This document shows positions 1-12,023 of a stretch of 64,000 nt of DNA, one piece after another. How positions within the stretch are numbered: the stretch's first letter is position 1; each line of letters starts with the position of its first letter. A program made the translations under genes and the position numbers. Where the stretch lies: NCBI RefSeq assembly GCF_030272615.1, contig NC_081412.1, positions 671,238,852 through 671,302,851 on the forward strand. The letters run 5' to 3'. Below the pieces are notes generated by a model. The model did not search any database and was not told the origin of the DNA. It saw only the letters and a program-made list of their open reading frames with translations. The stretch comes from Cryptomeria japonica. Its lineage: Eukaryota; Streptophyta; Pinopsida; Cupressales; Cupressaceae.

Positions 1-510
1 TTGCTGACAAAAATGCATACTCGGAATCTGTGATCAATTCGCAGTCATAATCGCATCACCATTAATTTTTTTCTCATCTCCAAATCTATCACCGAACTGT
101 TCTTCTTAAATATCATGTTAAGTTCCATCATGTTAGCTACAATGAAAGTATAAACATGTTGGCTAATGGAACATAATAAAATCCAAACATAAATCTAATG
201 ACCATGTTGGCCATCACACATAACCACCAAAATCCATGAAAGAAATAATCAAGACCAAAAGATTTCCTATCTGGGTCCTATCCATTATCGGGTACCATAT
301 ACACATTACCGAGATCAGGACATGTTGTTGGAATCAAGTTTTAGTTGGGTATGAAGTGAATGTCGGTGTCGATGTAAAACAATATGAATACCGGTTAAGT
401 GCAATGAATGCCAGTTAACCAAACAATGAAACCATTTATCCTGAGATGATGAGTTATCATCAATGACAACCCAAAATGCCATTAACTCTTACCGAATGAG
501 TATCAATTGC
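1..510. other. AT-rich intergenic DNA, nothing recognised
   Basis: No ORF with recognisable protein similarity, no RNA gene and no terminal-repeat structure was seen. The short open frame at 236-418 has no domain-like composition. Confidence 0.5.
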
Positions 511-830
511 CAATAGTTTCCTTCTATTTACTTTCAGCTACCTAGTAGGTTCGGATGTAGCCAAAATTTCAGGTTGGCAATTAGTTTCATTTTATTTACT
601 TGGAGCTGGAACCCAAATACCTAGTGGGTTAGGTTATAGCCAAAATTCTATAAGTAAGTTACTAATTGGTTTCATTTTATTTACTAGGGGTTGGAACCCA
701 AACACCTGGTAGGCTGGATTGTACTGGAATTTTCATAGAAAGTTGCCAATTAATTTAGTTTATTTATATGTGGTTTGAACCCAAATACCTCATAGGCTGG
801 CCAATAGCCGAAATTTAAGTAGCATATTAA
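511..830. repeat. Imperfect tandem repeat, about four units of 70-84 bp
   Basis: Four successive units start near 511, 578, 663 and 745. Each has a CAATTAGTTTC-like head, a TTTATTTACT-like run, then GAACCCAAATACCTAG, a TAGGTTGG-like stretch and GCCAAAATT. The first unit lacks the GAACCCAAA part and is shorter. Units differ by scattered substitutions, so this is an old array. Confidence 0.7.
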
Positions 831-2340
831 TTAATTACACCTGCATGTTAATTAATTACATCTCTTGTATTTTCTTATAGCTGGATCACAAATAAATAAG
901 GCTGAACTTTCTTTTAGTTGTTAAGGGTCATAACACAAATTTGTAGACGATTGAGCTATAGCCCTGATTTTAGTAGTAGTCTTTGAACCCAAGTCTTGAG
1001 AACTATCAACTATTTTACTAGCCATTAACTACTACGCTGAAATTTTGTATATAGCAGATTTATATTTTTTATATGGCAATCATCTCAAATCTATATGTCA
1101 TATCTTTTTTATACGATATGCTCAGTCTTCTGGATGATTTTCCTCAAGTTGGTAATGTCTTGTCGATTTTACTCAAATAATTTTGATAGGCTATTGTTTA
1201 CTATTTTAGGTTGTTTTTTTAATCCTTGTTCAGTATCTAGCCTAGATTTAAACTAACATATCCATTCTAGCTTGAAATATTTTCTTGCTTTAGGTCTTTC
1301 AGATGGCTTCACATATTTTTAAGATCTTGTAGAAGAGAGATCGCTCCATTGTACTTTAAGGGCCTATTTATTTTCTTTGAATATATCCTTCATCCCACAA
1401 GGGCATTACCAACAGTCAATTTGATTGTGGATATAAATTATTTCCATGTACGAGATAAGCATTGAAATAATCATAAATAAATCTAGAAAAAAATTAATCA
1501 ATCAATCTAATCAGTCAATCAAACCAGTTAATCAAATAAATATTAGGTTAATTAGTTAGTTTATAAATTTTGACACTTAGATTAAATTTTATCACTAATA
1601 TCATATTACTAAATAGATTATTTCATTCCACTTCTAAAAATTTGTAAACTGATTTATTAAACAAGAAGGAAAACTGTAGAATGAAAATAAAATTGTTTAT
1701 TCCACAAAACTTTGAATAAACAATCATCGCTTTTTTCATTTTATCAAAGTCATTGATAATATATTAATTATGTTGCTAATTGTATTGTTCTCTTTCTCCA
1801 GAAAAAACATAGAAGCATCACAAAAGCATACTCTATGGTGTCAATAATTTTTGTTTATGTTTTGGATACATGTGACAAATCAATCAATTTAATTTAACCA
1901 CTGTACCCATACTTTCATCAACATCAAAGGCATTACACTTTCGGCAGGAACTTGACACTATGCATCTCTTGTTTTAATATGGTTTCGCATCAACCAAACC
2001 ACCAAATTTAATTTATGTTTTGATACATCTTTGAGTGATGTGGAGATGTGGTGGAAGATATCCCACACTAACATCAATCCCTATCAAGTTTATAATTCGA
2101 TGGTTGCCTTTATCTATCATATTAAAAATTTGATGGTTTGGTCATTTAAAGGCCTTTCATTTGATGTTCTAAGAAATATATAAATCGTCATTTTAAATTG
2201 TTTAAATTATAAATAATTTTATGTAAAATATTCTATACTAATTTTGTTAATTAGTTTCATTATTCATACATATTAATATCAAAGAACATAATTGGATCAA
2301 TTATGAAGTGTCTATGTTCAACATTACCTATAAGAAAATA
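831..2340. other. AT-rich intergenic DNA, nothing recognised
   Basis: Long AT-rich stretch with stops in all frames. A short AATTAATTACA doublet near 828-865 follows the tandem repeat. No gene, LTR end or TIR pair was identified. Confidence 0.5.
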
Positions 2341-2408
2341 TATGTGTGTGTGTGTGTGTGTGTACACACACACACACACACATATGTATGTATGTATATA
2401 TATGTATG

Positions 2409-2457
<49 letters not shown>

Positions 2458-2575
2458 ATACATATGTATATGTATACATATATATATATATATGTAAATA
2501 TGTATGCATATTTATATAAATATAGATACATATATACATACATATATACATGTATATATATACATATATATCTCT
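2341..2575. repeat. Compound microsatellite (TG)n-(CA)n followed by (TATG/TATA)n
   Basis: A (TG)n run joins head-to-head with a (CA)n run at 2363/2364, giving a palindrome with arms of about 20 bp (2342-2385). About 190 bp of TATG/TATA/CATA repeats follow. The open frames here on both strands encode only Y/I/C/V or T/H strings and are microsatellite artefacts. Confidence 0.95.
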
Positions 2576-3039
2576 GTGAAATGAGTAAGCATGTGATCCA
2601 AGGTTGTTGTTAGTCAAAATGTGAAAAATGGATGAATTTTGAAAATTATAAAGAATTGAGGAAAATCACTCTGTGAACATGTCCTCATCATCGTTTTGTG
2701 TTATATGACCCATTTTCGCTTGAACCTAGTTCATAGTTTGACATATTTTAAACTTTCAAATTTTGATTTTCCTCACTTTAAATCGATTAAATCCCACATC
2801 CAAAGTATCATCATGAGAAATAAATGATGGTATATGCTTATCCTCCGACCTTGAAGGCGTGTTTCCAATTTCGGAGCCTAACTCCTTACCAATTGAAAGT
2901 TGTGGCCATTTTTCCTGAATCGAGGCATTAAAGTCTTATGAGGAATATTTAAATTATTCTTTTAAAAATAATTCAAATATTTTCAATTATTTTCAATATA
3001 TTCCTCATTTTGATCTTTTGAAGTGAAAGAGCAATCAAA
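2576..3039. other. Intergenic DNA, nothing recognised
   Basis: AT-rich sequence with no supported feature. Confidence 0.4.
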
Positions 3040-3340
3040 AGCCCTTAGGTAGGTTTGGATGAAATAAATCTTTTGCTCAAAGCCCTTAATTGCTCAAAAA
3101 AGTCAAAATTCTAATCTTAATAGGTTAAAAATGCTCAAAATGTGAGCAAGCCTAACCTATTGCTCAAAAATTTCAAAATCCTAACCTATTGCTTTGAAAA
3201 GTTAAAATTCTAACCTGGGAAGGTTAGAAATGCTAAAAAATTGAGCAATCCTAACCTAATATGCTTAGTTGCTCAAAAATCCTAACTTTCTAACCTCCCT
3301 TACTCGAAAAACCTAAGTTGAGAAATTCATAACTATTTTT
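3040..3340. repeat. Degenerate short repeat (CCTAACC / TTGCTCAAAA units)
   Basis: Variants of TAACCTATTGCTCAAAAA and GGTTAGAAATGCTCAAAA recur at least five times with irregular spacing of about 30-55 bp, some as reverse complements (TAGGTTA / TAACCTA). It looks like a decayed simple array directly upstream of the PPR remnant. Confidence 0.5.
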
Positions 3341-3365
3341 CAAGAAACTTTCAAAAGGTTAGAAG

Positions 3366-5290
3366 ATGGAGTCTTCGGGAACGCTCAATATTATTGCAGG
3401 TTATGGAGGAAACAGATTTGTTGGAAAGGCTCTGGAACATTTTGCATAAAAATGGAAGCTTTGGATCAGCCCGACAGAGTGCCACTATAGACAAAGAACC
3501 TCAGAACACACATTGCAAAAAATTGAATAAATCCAATTTGTGGCAAAAATTACATTGTCAATGTTGTGATAGTAAATACATGCAAAATGTGGAGGCAGAG
3601 ATGTATGTGATTTGTTTGACAAGTTTTTCCAAAGAGATGTCATGTGACAGTGTACAATGATTGCAAGATGTAAAGAAATTTAATGTGGTGTAAACGACTT
3701 TCAAAATTTAATAGCGCATGCAAAATGTGGAATCACAGGAAATTGTACTTGAACCGCCTAATAGCATGCCACAAAGTACCGTAAAGAATTGAATGAAAAG
3801 ATTCTAAAACATGCATTCCAAATGTGAAATAATGGACAACGGATTTGATTGTTTGATAGAATGGCTCAAAGAGACGGTGTCTCAAGGAATATAATGGTCG
3901 CATAGATATGCGCAAGATAGACATATTGGAAGGGTTATGGAAAATATAAATGCAAAATAGGCTATCAACGTTTGTCCAAAGAATAAATACATAAATGCAA
4001 AATGTGGAAGCACAAGATAAGGCGCAATATTTGAAGAGATGTCATTGTATGGGATGGAGTAATTGCGGGATAATGCACCAAAATTTGTTGAAAAATATTT
4101 TGACAATATAAGAAATTCAATTAGCAGGAGTAATTCCCAATTCATCGACCTTTCTCAACAATCCACTCGTGCCAATCTAGAAGCTTTGAACAGAGACGCC
4201 TCATAGAGACATTATCTCAAGAAACGGTATGTCGTGATTGCATAATATGCAGAAATTGAATTTGTTGAAAAGGCTTTGAAAAATCTCGACAGCAAATGCA
4301 CACAACAGATGTAATTGGCGGGTACATAGCCCAAATCTTGTCGAATCCTCTCCGCCTGAGAGGAGGAAATTTAAACAATATATGGACATCCACCAAACCA
4401 CTGTGTACGAAGGTTTTTGTCAGGTATATGGTTTGAGATGCTATGATTGACTTGCTTGTAGAACTTGGAATCATACACAAGGCAAGTGAAATATTTGACA
4501 AAATGCCTCAGAGATGTCATCTCACCGAATGAAAATGTGGAAGCAGAGGTAGTAGGTGAAATGTTTGACTATTTGCCTATAAGAAGTGCGAGTTGAAGGC
4601 CGACTGAGAAGCACAAACAAGGCTGCGAATTGTTTGATTGGATGCCTCAAAAGAGATGTCATGTCAATGAAGTGATTGAAGAATGTGTAGAAAATTGATT
4701 GTGTAGGAGATCTCTCAAAAAATTTGATTTAGTGAGGAATTCTGGAATACATTCTAACATTGTGAGCCAGGCATGTACATACACACGTGGTTATGCAGTT
4801 TTAATGGATAAGTTCTATAAATACTTCAAGAGAATGGGTAATTCTCATTCCAATATTCCTAAAGCCTGTTACAATTTATTCATGGTCATGGTGACTATCT
4901 GGAGCATGTACTAAATCCTTCTATTAAAATATCAGTCAAAATCATGGCAGTTGCATGGAAGTACTTTCTCGATGCCTTGCAAATCATATATCATATAAGT
5001 TGAGTATTTCCAATATTAGTATTGTCATAGTGAATATGTATGTAAATTGTTAAGGAACTATCACCCTTTGGAACCCAATGACTATAGAGCACCATAATGG
5101 ATTTAATGAAATGTTCCAAAAACTTCCAAGCTAGTGAAATTTCAGAGAGTCAAAATGTTTCGCAAAATCACTCATAGTGATGTCATCTCAAGGAACAACA
5201 ATGCTTACTATTAGAAATAGTTTCAAAAGTTGTCATAGATGAAGCAGATGGAGTGGACGAGTAGCTTAGCAAACCAAATTTGACATTTCA
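3366..5290 (+). pseudogene. Decayed pentatricopeptide-repeat (PPR, PLS-type) gene
   Basis: PPR proteins are organellar RNA-binding helical-repeat proteins, hugely expanded in land plants. On the plus strand, fragments of the repeat consensus appear in order but in shifting frames. They include NIIAGYGGNRFVGKALE at about 3388, KCGGRD then LFDKF.QRDVM near 3580-3650, MAQRDGVSRN near 3860, AKCGSTR near 3993, SEIFDKMPQR near 4480, LFDWMPQ near 4640, and a DVISRNN-like piece near 5190. The recurring YAKCG, LFDxMPQRD and AGYxxN modules at roughly 100-bp spacing are typical of PLS-class PPRs. No frame stays open for more than about 90 codons, so it is non-functional. A retro-copy is possible, since no introns are evident. 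Confidence 0.75.
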
Positions 5291-6190
5291 TTGAGATTGG
5301 GGGTTTTCAAGTATCTTTGGGGTAAAAGTGACTTGTTTCAAATATTTGTAATAAATTAGAAAATAAGCTTTATTTGTGTAAAAATTGAGAAAAGTCAAAG
5401 TAATGAAGCTTATTTTTATTTTCTCAAATTTGTAGAGGTAGTTATCTCTAGGTAGTTATCGAGTGGTTATGAATTAGTTATTACAAGATGCCTACAAATA
5501 CAAGGATTTTTCATTGTAAAAGGGAGACACTTATAGAGGGGAAACTCTGCAGAATTTTGTATAGAAAATTTAAAGAAATTTTAGTTTTCACATTTGGTAC
5601 TCAAAGCTTTTGGACTTGTATATTTTCAAAAGAATAAAAAAATATATATTTGATTTGTATGTATTGCATATGTTTATGTGTTATGATTATCTCTTTCTCG
5701 TATGTTGAATTGATAATCCTTTTGTATATCGGTGGAATCCATTGATTCTCTATTCTAAAGTTTATGTAAATGATGAATCACATCATTTCTTGGTATTTGG
5801 AATTGTACGTGTTAGTACAACTTATTTCTTTGTATGTTGAGGTTTGTTGTCTTTCTTTCGTCATCCTTGCATATCTAAAACTTGTTTTGTGCTTAAACCC
5901 CCTTTGTATCTATCATCATTTGTGAAATCCTATTTGGTGTTTGTATGTCTACCATTGGGGTTTATATTATTCATGTTTCTTTAGTTTTGTCTCCATTCTG
6001 TACATTCAGGTAAAAAGTATACAAAAATCCCAAAATACTCCCATCATACGAGGGAGCTTCCCCTCTGAAATGTAGAGAAAGATTGCAGTTTGATTGCAAT
6101 CTCTTCAACTATTTTCACAGTTGTCACAGTTCTTCGGGCAAACAAGGTCAATATTGAAGATAAATTCACAGTGAAAAATTTGTTTACCAA
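5291..6190. other. AT-rich DNA, possibly an old LTR remnant
   Basis: Around 5480-5620 there is a TACAAATACAAGG-like promoter-type stretch followed by a leader-like segment, as in plant LTRs. I could not find paired ends or a primer site, so no boundary is claimed. Confidence 0.25.
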
Positions 6191-6247
6191 TAATACATAT
6201 ACATATATACGTATATGTGTATATATATGTATATGTATATGTATATG

Positions 6248-6293
<46 letters not shown>

Positions 6294-6362
6294 TAATATA
6301 TGTGTATATATATTTATACATATACATATGTATATGTGTATATATACATATATGTATATAGT
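6191..6362. repeat. (GTATAT)n-(ATATAC)n palindromic microsatellite
   Basis: GTATAT repeats run into ATATAC repeats with the symmetry centre at about 6249/6250. This gives an inverted repeat with arms of more than 20 bp inside a 170-bp AT-rich tract. The overlapping Y/I/H-rich frames on both strands are artefacts. Confidence 0.95.
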
Positions 6363-6569
6363 TTTTATTATTTTGTCTCCTTACCTAGCCATCACAAAAC
6401 CCTAACTTAAAATAACACGAGAATAGAAAATGTAATAAAAATTTAACTTTTTCCCCACATTAATGTAATGATTATGTAAATAACATGATTGTCAAATTCT
6501 TAATATTCATCAATTAAAATTTATTATACATTTCTAAATTCATATTATAAATTTTTTAAGATAATCTTA

Positions 6570-6952
6570 ATAAAAATAATTTTTAATTTTTTAAAAAATA
6601 TATTCTAATTATTTGGCTTCTTATCGAGTAGAGACTAGGGTGGATTCCAAAATTTGTTTGGTTGCCTCTAAAAGAAAATTGCCATTTTTGGGAGATTAAA
6701 GATAGACAAATCTGTAGGAAGTGTTGAATTTGTCTCATCCTATGATAGTTAGGGCTGTGAAAAGAATCTTTGGAGAATAATTTTTGAGGACCAATAAAAA
6801 ACACAAAATGAATATGGAGATCCTGATGGCCTTTGTGGCGGCAATCCTTCATATGGGACTTTCAAAGGATAAGAAAGAGGCCCTCTGCAAGAAAGTCTTC
6901 AAGTTGTATTGTTGGTGGATTTGAGCAGAGTCATGAGAAATATCAATGATAA
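6570..6952 (+). pseudogene. 5' part of a decayed zinc-knuckle ORF split by element A
   Basis: A broken plus-strand frame contains KENCHFWEIKDRQICRKC, resembling the DUF4283-to-knuckle transition of plant LINE ORF1 proteins. It continues in shifting frames to LLVDLSRVMRNIND just before element A. The frame resumes after A at 28309 (NLTIPLPIDYLATIRNGK), so A inserted into this sequence. At least two frameshifts and several stops are present. A LINE ORF1 relative is the best guess; a domesticated gene cannot be excluded. Confidence 0.4.
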
Positions 6953-8087
6953 TGTTGGCAAGACACACTACTCTGGTGAAGATTGATGCATCAGAGATAC
7001 TCAGGGGTTATCATTGATGGCAACTTTGTTCGAAATTCACATCCGGTATACATATATTTGGTTTATCAGAAGTCATTTTGTTCATAGAGCATAAGTCTAG
7101 AAGGTGGAACATAGTAATCGGTGGAATGTGCATATGTTGATTTTGATTGGATAATTTTGGTTGTAGTGATTAAGGTAGTTGATTCAAGGCTCGAGGCAAA
7201 TTATTTCGTTATCCGGATATCTAGTGTTAATTCATTAGTAAGTTTAGAGGTCTGATATCCGGTAATTCAATTTGAGGAAAGCTATTCTAGTGTAACATGT
7301 GTTGCATATTTGTTGGGTTGATTTTGGTGATTGGTTTCATGTTTGAGGTGTTTGGGTCGACTTATGGGAATCTTATTATCATCATATTTTTGTCCGCATT
7401 TGGATATATGGATGGATTGAGATGACTTGGTGATACACTTTTCATGTTGCATGCTATGTGGTTTTTGGAAGCCGACATGGTTAATGATTCTTTTTGTTGG
7501 TGTAGATATATAAGATAGATTTTTTTGATCATTTTGATATATATTATGAGTAAGAGAAGTTTTTATGAGGGAATGTTCAAAGTTAGGTGAATGTGATTGG
7601 AGGTTTGGTGCTTCGATATTAGATAGAGCAAGAAAATAGGACAGAGAGAGAACAATTGTAGAGGTTGATCCGAACCTAACCAAAACTAAATTTTGGCATA
7701 TTTAGATGCTATATTTCAGTTCATTCACCATTGTATTCATTTTAATATCCTATAAGGTAGTGATCCTTCCTCTAGGTTGTAACCCCTTTGTAATTGAACA
7801 ATGAGCTCTAGGTAGTGTGCCTAAATGTAAGTGCATTCCCCTTATCTAATACTATCATACTTCTGGCCATAGTATAATAATATTGTGGGTTCAAATCGTA
7901 CCCATAGTTTTTCCATTTTTTTGGTTTCCGCATAAAATTATTAGTGTTATGGTTATGTGGTTGTTTACTTTATGTTTTTCGCACTTTTCTTTCTTTCTTA
8001 TGCATCTGGTGGTTTAAAAATTAGATTAGCATGTTTGAAAAGTGTAAAACACTAATTCACCTCCCTCAGTGTTCATTGATTCAAACA
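6953..8087 (+). repeat. 5' LTR of element A (about 1.13 kb)
   Basis: Begins TGTTGGCAAGACACAC and ends TTCAAACA just before the primer site. It shares its length and nearly all sequence blocks with the LTR at 27206-28303: GAGCATAAGTCTAGAAGGTGG, the GAGCTCTAGGTAGTGTGCC block and the ACTAATTCACCTCCCT end. Scattered substitutions and small indels between the two LTRs show it is not a recent insertion. Confidence 0.85.
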
Positions 8088-8089
8088 AT

Positions 8090-8102
8090 TGGTATTAGAG
8101 CC
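8090..8102 (+). promoter_or_regulatory. Primer-binding site of element A
   Basis: TGGTATTAGAGCC lies 2 bp inside the LTR end. It matches, with one change, the TGGTATCAGAGCC complement of the plant initiator-methionine tRNA 3' end used by Ty1/copia elements. Confidence 0.85.
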
Positions 8103-8128
8103 TAGTTCCTCGAAAGATTCCTAATAGG

Positions 8129-9329
8129 TTGAGTAAGATCTGGAAGATTGAATCAATAGACTCTGGTTTTCAGAGACAACTTAGTGTGGCACTTGAAGAT
8201 CTTGATGCAACAAGAAAAAAAGTAAGTTCCCTAAAAAGAATTCTAAATGCATCTAAAGACTTCATTGAGATATTAAAAGATCAAGTGAGTACTTCTAGAA
8301 AAAAGATCAAGGAGTTGATGGAAAAAATGAATGACAAAGAGGAGCAAAGCATTGATAGTGAATCTCTACAAGACAAGACATATGAATGTGAGAAGCTCAC
8401 TAGAGAGAATGCAGTCTTGAAGAATGAAATGCAATCCATTGTAATTTAAGGCGACAAAGGAGATTGAAGGATGGAAGAAGAATTAAGAAACCCTTACTCA
8501 GTCACTGAAGGATAGATTTGATGAATGTTGCAAATTGACATATCAGAATGATTAGTTGAAACTTGAATTTCTGCAATACAAGAATGATGGACAAGAACTT
8601 GAAAGGTAGATCATAATTTTGAGAGATGAGCTTTCTACTGCTAATGAGTACAAAGAAAAGTTCAAAGCTAGTTTAGCCTTGTTAGATGAGATGCTGGAAA
8701 TTCAGAGACATGGAAAAGATACGCGAGGAATTGGATTTGAGAAGGGATAATCCACTGGTTCTAGACAAAGCAATCATCAACAAAAGAACAAGAAACCTCT
8801 AGTAAGATAGCCTAATGCCTACAAATTCAATGGTAAATTATTTGTTTGTGAAAAATTCAGTCCTATGGAAAGTGAAAGCAAAAATAAGATGAATAATGGG
8901 ATGATAAATAATGTGATGAATAATGGTTCTACCTTTACCAGACAATGTTTCACATGCAACAACTTTAGTCATAAATCAAATATGTGCAGAATGGTGAATA
9001 ATTTTCAGAATAACAGATGTCATGTGTGTGAAATGTTTGGACACATTGCTAACCAATGCAGGTTGTGATCAAATCAGATGAATTTCAAGCCTATGAAAAA
9101 TGTTATTTTCTATGCATGCAACAAATTGGGTCATATTGCAAAATATTATAGAAGCAAGAATGTAAGCAAGAATGCTCTAATAGACAAGAATAGATCAGAT
9201 GAAAAGAGAAAAGATAAAGTGGAATAGATCAGAGATCAACATAAGAAGTTGTGGGTTAAGAAGGAATATTTAAATGTTCAAATTGGTTCCACACCTAATT
9301 GCGGTGTTGGATCCTCATCTGGTAACTAA
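8129..9329 (+). pseudogene. gag-like ORF1 of element A (coiled coil + CCHC knuckles), broken
   Basis: Nucleocapsid-type protein expected to bind element RNA. The first 106 residues (8129-8449) are charged and heptad-like, predicted coiled coil. After stops and frameshifts a stretch with a GIGFEKG motif (near 8730; GLGF in the sister copies) leads to the knuckle region. There, CFTCNNFSHKSNMC and CHVCEMFGHIANQC are readable at 8940-9065, with a damaged CNKLGHIAKYY at about 9117. The first knuckle seen in sister copies has decayed. No capsid (UBN2-type) domain is visible upstream. The reading ends at a TAA after SSSGN, the same ending as in elements B and C. Confidence 0.75.
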
Positions 9330-9686
9330 GGCACTTTGGCCTTAAGGGGCAATTTTTCATGAAGATCCTCAAAACTCCCTTTCAAAGATTTGTAACTAGT
9401 CAAGGATGGTTGCAGGTGATAGAGACTAGCTATGTAGTCGATATCTGGAAGATTTCATGCCTATCTGAGTATCTGGTGATAAAATCACATGAAACAGGGT
9501 ATTGAGAAAACTTTTAGGGTTGTACATTTATATCAACTTAAAGTTAAGTTTTTGAAAAATAAAAAGGCATTTCGATCGTCATTCTTCACATTGTGAATGA
9601 AGAGTAAGTGAAACAAAGAAAGGCAAACGAGATTGCGAATTCATAATCGATCTTGAAGTGATTAGTCAAAGATTCCTTGTATCGAA

Positions 9687-12023
9687 ATGACATCTGCATC
9701 TAGTATTGTGACTCCATTGGTGATTGATAGTTCTAAGAGAGCAAGGCCCATGTTCAAAAGACATCCATTCAAATTTGTTCAAAATTATCTGGAAGGTTCT
9801 TTTTACTTTGTCCCGTATGGTGTGCTACATAATGAAGATATTAGGGCATACACCCACTATAACATCGAGGAGCTTGGAAATGCGCATATGTTATCACTTT
9901 ACACTAAGTATATGATGGATGGAATGGGTAATCTGAAGCTCAAATTCAAGCCATTGCAAGATAAGGGTTATATTCAATTTATTCAATTTTTGGTGTTCGA
10001 TGAACTTGAATGGGTCTGATATATCTTGACCCAAATTCACGATGAGGTCATAAGATCACGAAGCAATCCATTCAAGTAGTTACCCATTTGAATGCAACCG
10101 ATGAGATCTCTGGTTTGAAGAATGTTCATAACACAATGCTAGGGTAAAAGAACAAACCTGTGTCACACTTTTATAAAGGAACTAGCCAACACAACTAAAA
10201 TAGTTTAACTTTGACCGTATAAAAGTGACATTTATAAATTGAATTTTGAAATGATGTAAATTGACCAAATGTACAAATATTACTGAAATTTAGGTCTAAA
10301 CTATTTTTAAATTTTTTTGAAAAAAATTGATATTTTTTTTATAAATTTAACAATAGATTTTTCATTGCTGAAAAATACAAAATATCAGGGGTCCTAGACA
10401 GTGTCACCAAAAAAATGAAAAACGGACTTTACTTTTTATAAAAAAAATTTCCAAATACAGAACATATATATGCAGTGTAGAAAAAAAATAAAAAAAATTG
10501 ATGTGTATTTTTCTCATTATAATATTTTGAAGTCCAATATAGCTAAATTTGATAGTTTTCATTCAGCGTCCTCTTTTAACTAATAAATTTATCATTAACC
10601 AAAAAATGATACCCTTTTCGAGAAGATTCTCTCATCTAGAGAAAAATATTTTAAATTTTTTTTCTAATATCACTTTTTTTTTAAATTTCTAATCAGCCTC
10701 TTTTTTAACTTTCAAAAGCTACTTGCAATGTGTAATTAATAAAAATTATTTAAATTAATCAAAATACTAAAAAAATTATATGTCTACATTCGTGACTTTG
10801 ACCTCTACAAAAGGATATTTCTTTTATTTTTGTAAGAAAATATTCTATTTGAAGGAAAATTGAGTAGAAGTGAAAATTTTCAGAAATACAGAGTTTTCAC
10901 CTTTTTTGTGCCACATCACATGACACATAAGCTACTTTAGTCAAACTGAGTCCAACCAAACTCAATTTGGTTGGACTAACCTTAGTTTTAACAATAAAAA
11001 AAAAATTAATTTTTTTTAATGGAAGCATTTGAACTAAGGAAGTCTGGTCGAACTGATTCCGGTCAAACTTAGTCCAGTCGGACTTCCGACACTATTTTGG
11101 CACCACACAGGTGCCATATGGCACCACAAAACCTGGGGGTAGTCCTGATAGACAACCCTCAATTGGCCCAAAGTGTGACATGACTCCATGCTTTTTCCTA
11201 GTAACAAAGGTAACCGAAACCCAGCATGATAGCCGATCAATGACAATCAGCAATATCATAGAGCATGATGTAAGATTTGAATCAATAGTGATTGGATATA
11301 AGGTGTATCACTCAAGAAGGAAGAACTCGGTATCTAGTAATACTATATTTGCAACCTATGAGACGCTTACGGGGGAAAAAAGGTATGATCTCAATTGAGT
11401 ACTTTTTAGTGAGCTATTGAGTAATCTAAAGAAGATAAAACAAGATAAGAAACATGTTTTCAAATTTGGTTCCTTAATTGTTTGTTTGGCACTGTATTTC
11501 TTGAATGAGATTCTCAGAATTGGAAAGGTTAAATGGTCTTATGATAAACCAATGACGATCCCAATAAAGGAAGGATTGCAGGGTTTAGGTGATACTATAG
11601 CACAAAAAATTGCTTTGTGGGGTTACTTTCAATCCTTTCAAGCCATAATGCAAAGAAGAGAGGATTCCAAAGGACATAGTTGAAAAATATGAGAAAACAA
11701 TCTTTTTTATGGTTGATAAGGACTAATGTCATATGGAGGCAGTTGAGCCTAGGTTTGTTAAGATCATACCCATGCGGTATGAGGTGGATGCAAATACACT
11801 TGACGCATATACCCAACACCTATTGAGTTAGTCAGTAGATGATAAAGAGGAAAGGTTTGATACCTGCATGGAAAATGATCTTGATTTGCACAAGAAATTT
11901 GCTGGATCAACAAGGAAGAGGAAAGTAAGAAAGGAAGATAAGGAGCTAGCAGAGAAAAGGGTATATCCACGGAGGTTGTGCAAAGGGATAAAGAAAAATA
12001 TACTGAAGGAGGTAGACATGATG
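9687..12023 (+). pseudogene. ORF2 of element A, N-terminal half, interrupted by a TIR transposon
   Basis: Unknown protein conserved in elements A-D. It starts MTSASS and carries the VLHNEDIRAYTHYNIEELG version of the family's first motif. At 10139 it is split by the 1-kb TIR element. Removing that element and one CTAG copy rejoins an open frame, NTMLVTKVTETQ then NIIEHDVRFESIVIGYKV, which aligns with the C copy. Beyond it come SVSSNTIFATYE and FGSLIVCLALYFLNEI, then stops near 11680-11830 and YEVDANTLDAY. The frame is cut at 12024 by the LTR of element B. The C-terminal half resumes near 25140. Confidence 0.8.
10143..11197 (+). mobile_element. 1.05-kb TIR DNA transposon, copy 1, non-autonomous
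   Basis: Flanked by CTAG at 10139-10142 and 11198-11201. The left end GGTAAAAGAACAAACC, followed by TGTGTCACACTTTTA, is mirrored at the right end by AAAGTGTGACATGACTCC and ATGCTTTTTC. Excising it with one CTAG restores the host ORF2 frame exactly. It is homologous in inverse orientation to 24093-25067, sharing the ATACCCTTTTCGAGAAGATT and GATGTGTATTTTT regions. There is no transposase ORF. The superfamily is unclear: 3-4 bp duplications with GGG ends would suit a PIF/Harbinger-like or other DDE element. Confidence 0.8.

Noticed and set aside
2260..2617. Five overlapping ORFs of 64-101 codons on both strands
   Set aside because: They are translations of TG/CA/TATG microsatellites (Y, I, C, V, T, H only), not proteins.
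511..3340. Short spaced repeats as a CRISPR array
   Set aside because: The units are imperfect and spacers are not unique or uniform. The sequence is plainly a plant nuclear genome.
6090..6405. ORFs over the second microsatellite
   Set aside because: Same artefact: hexanucleotide repeat read in several frames.
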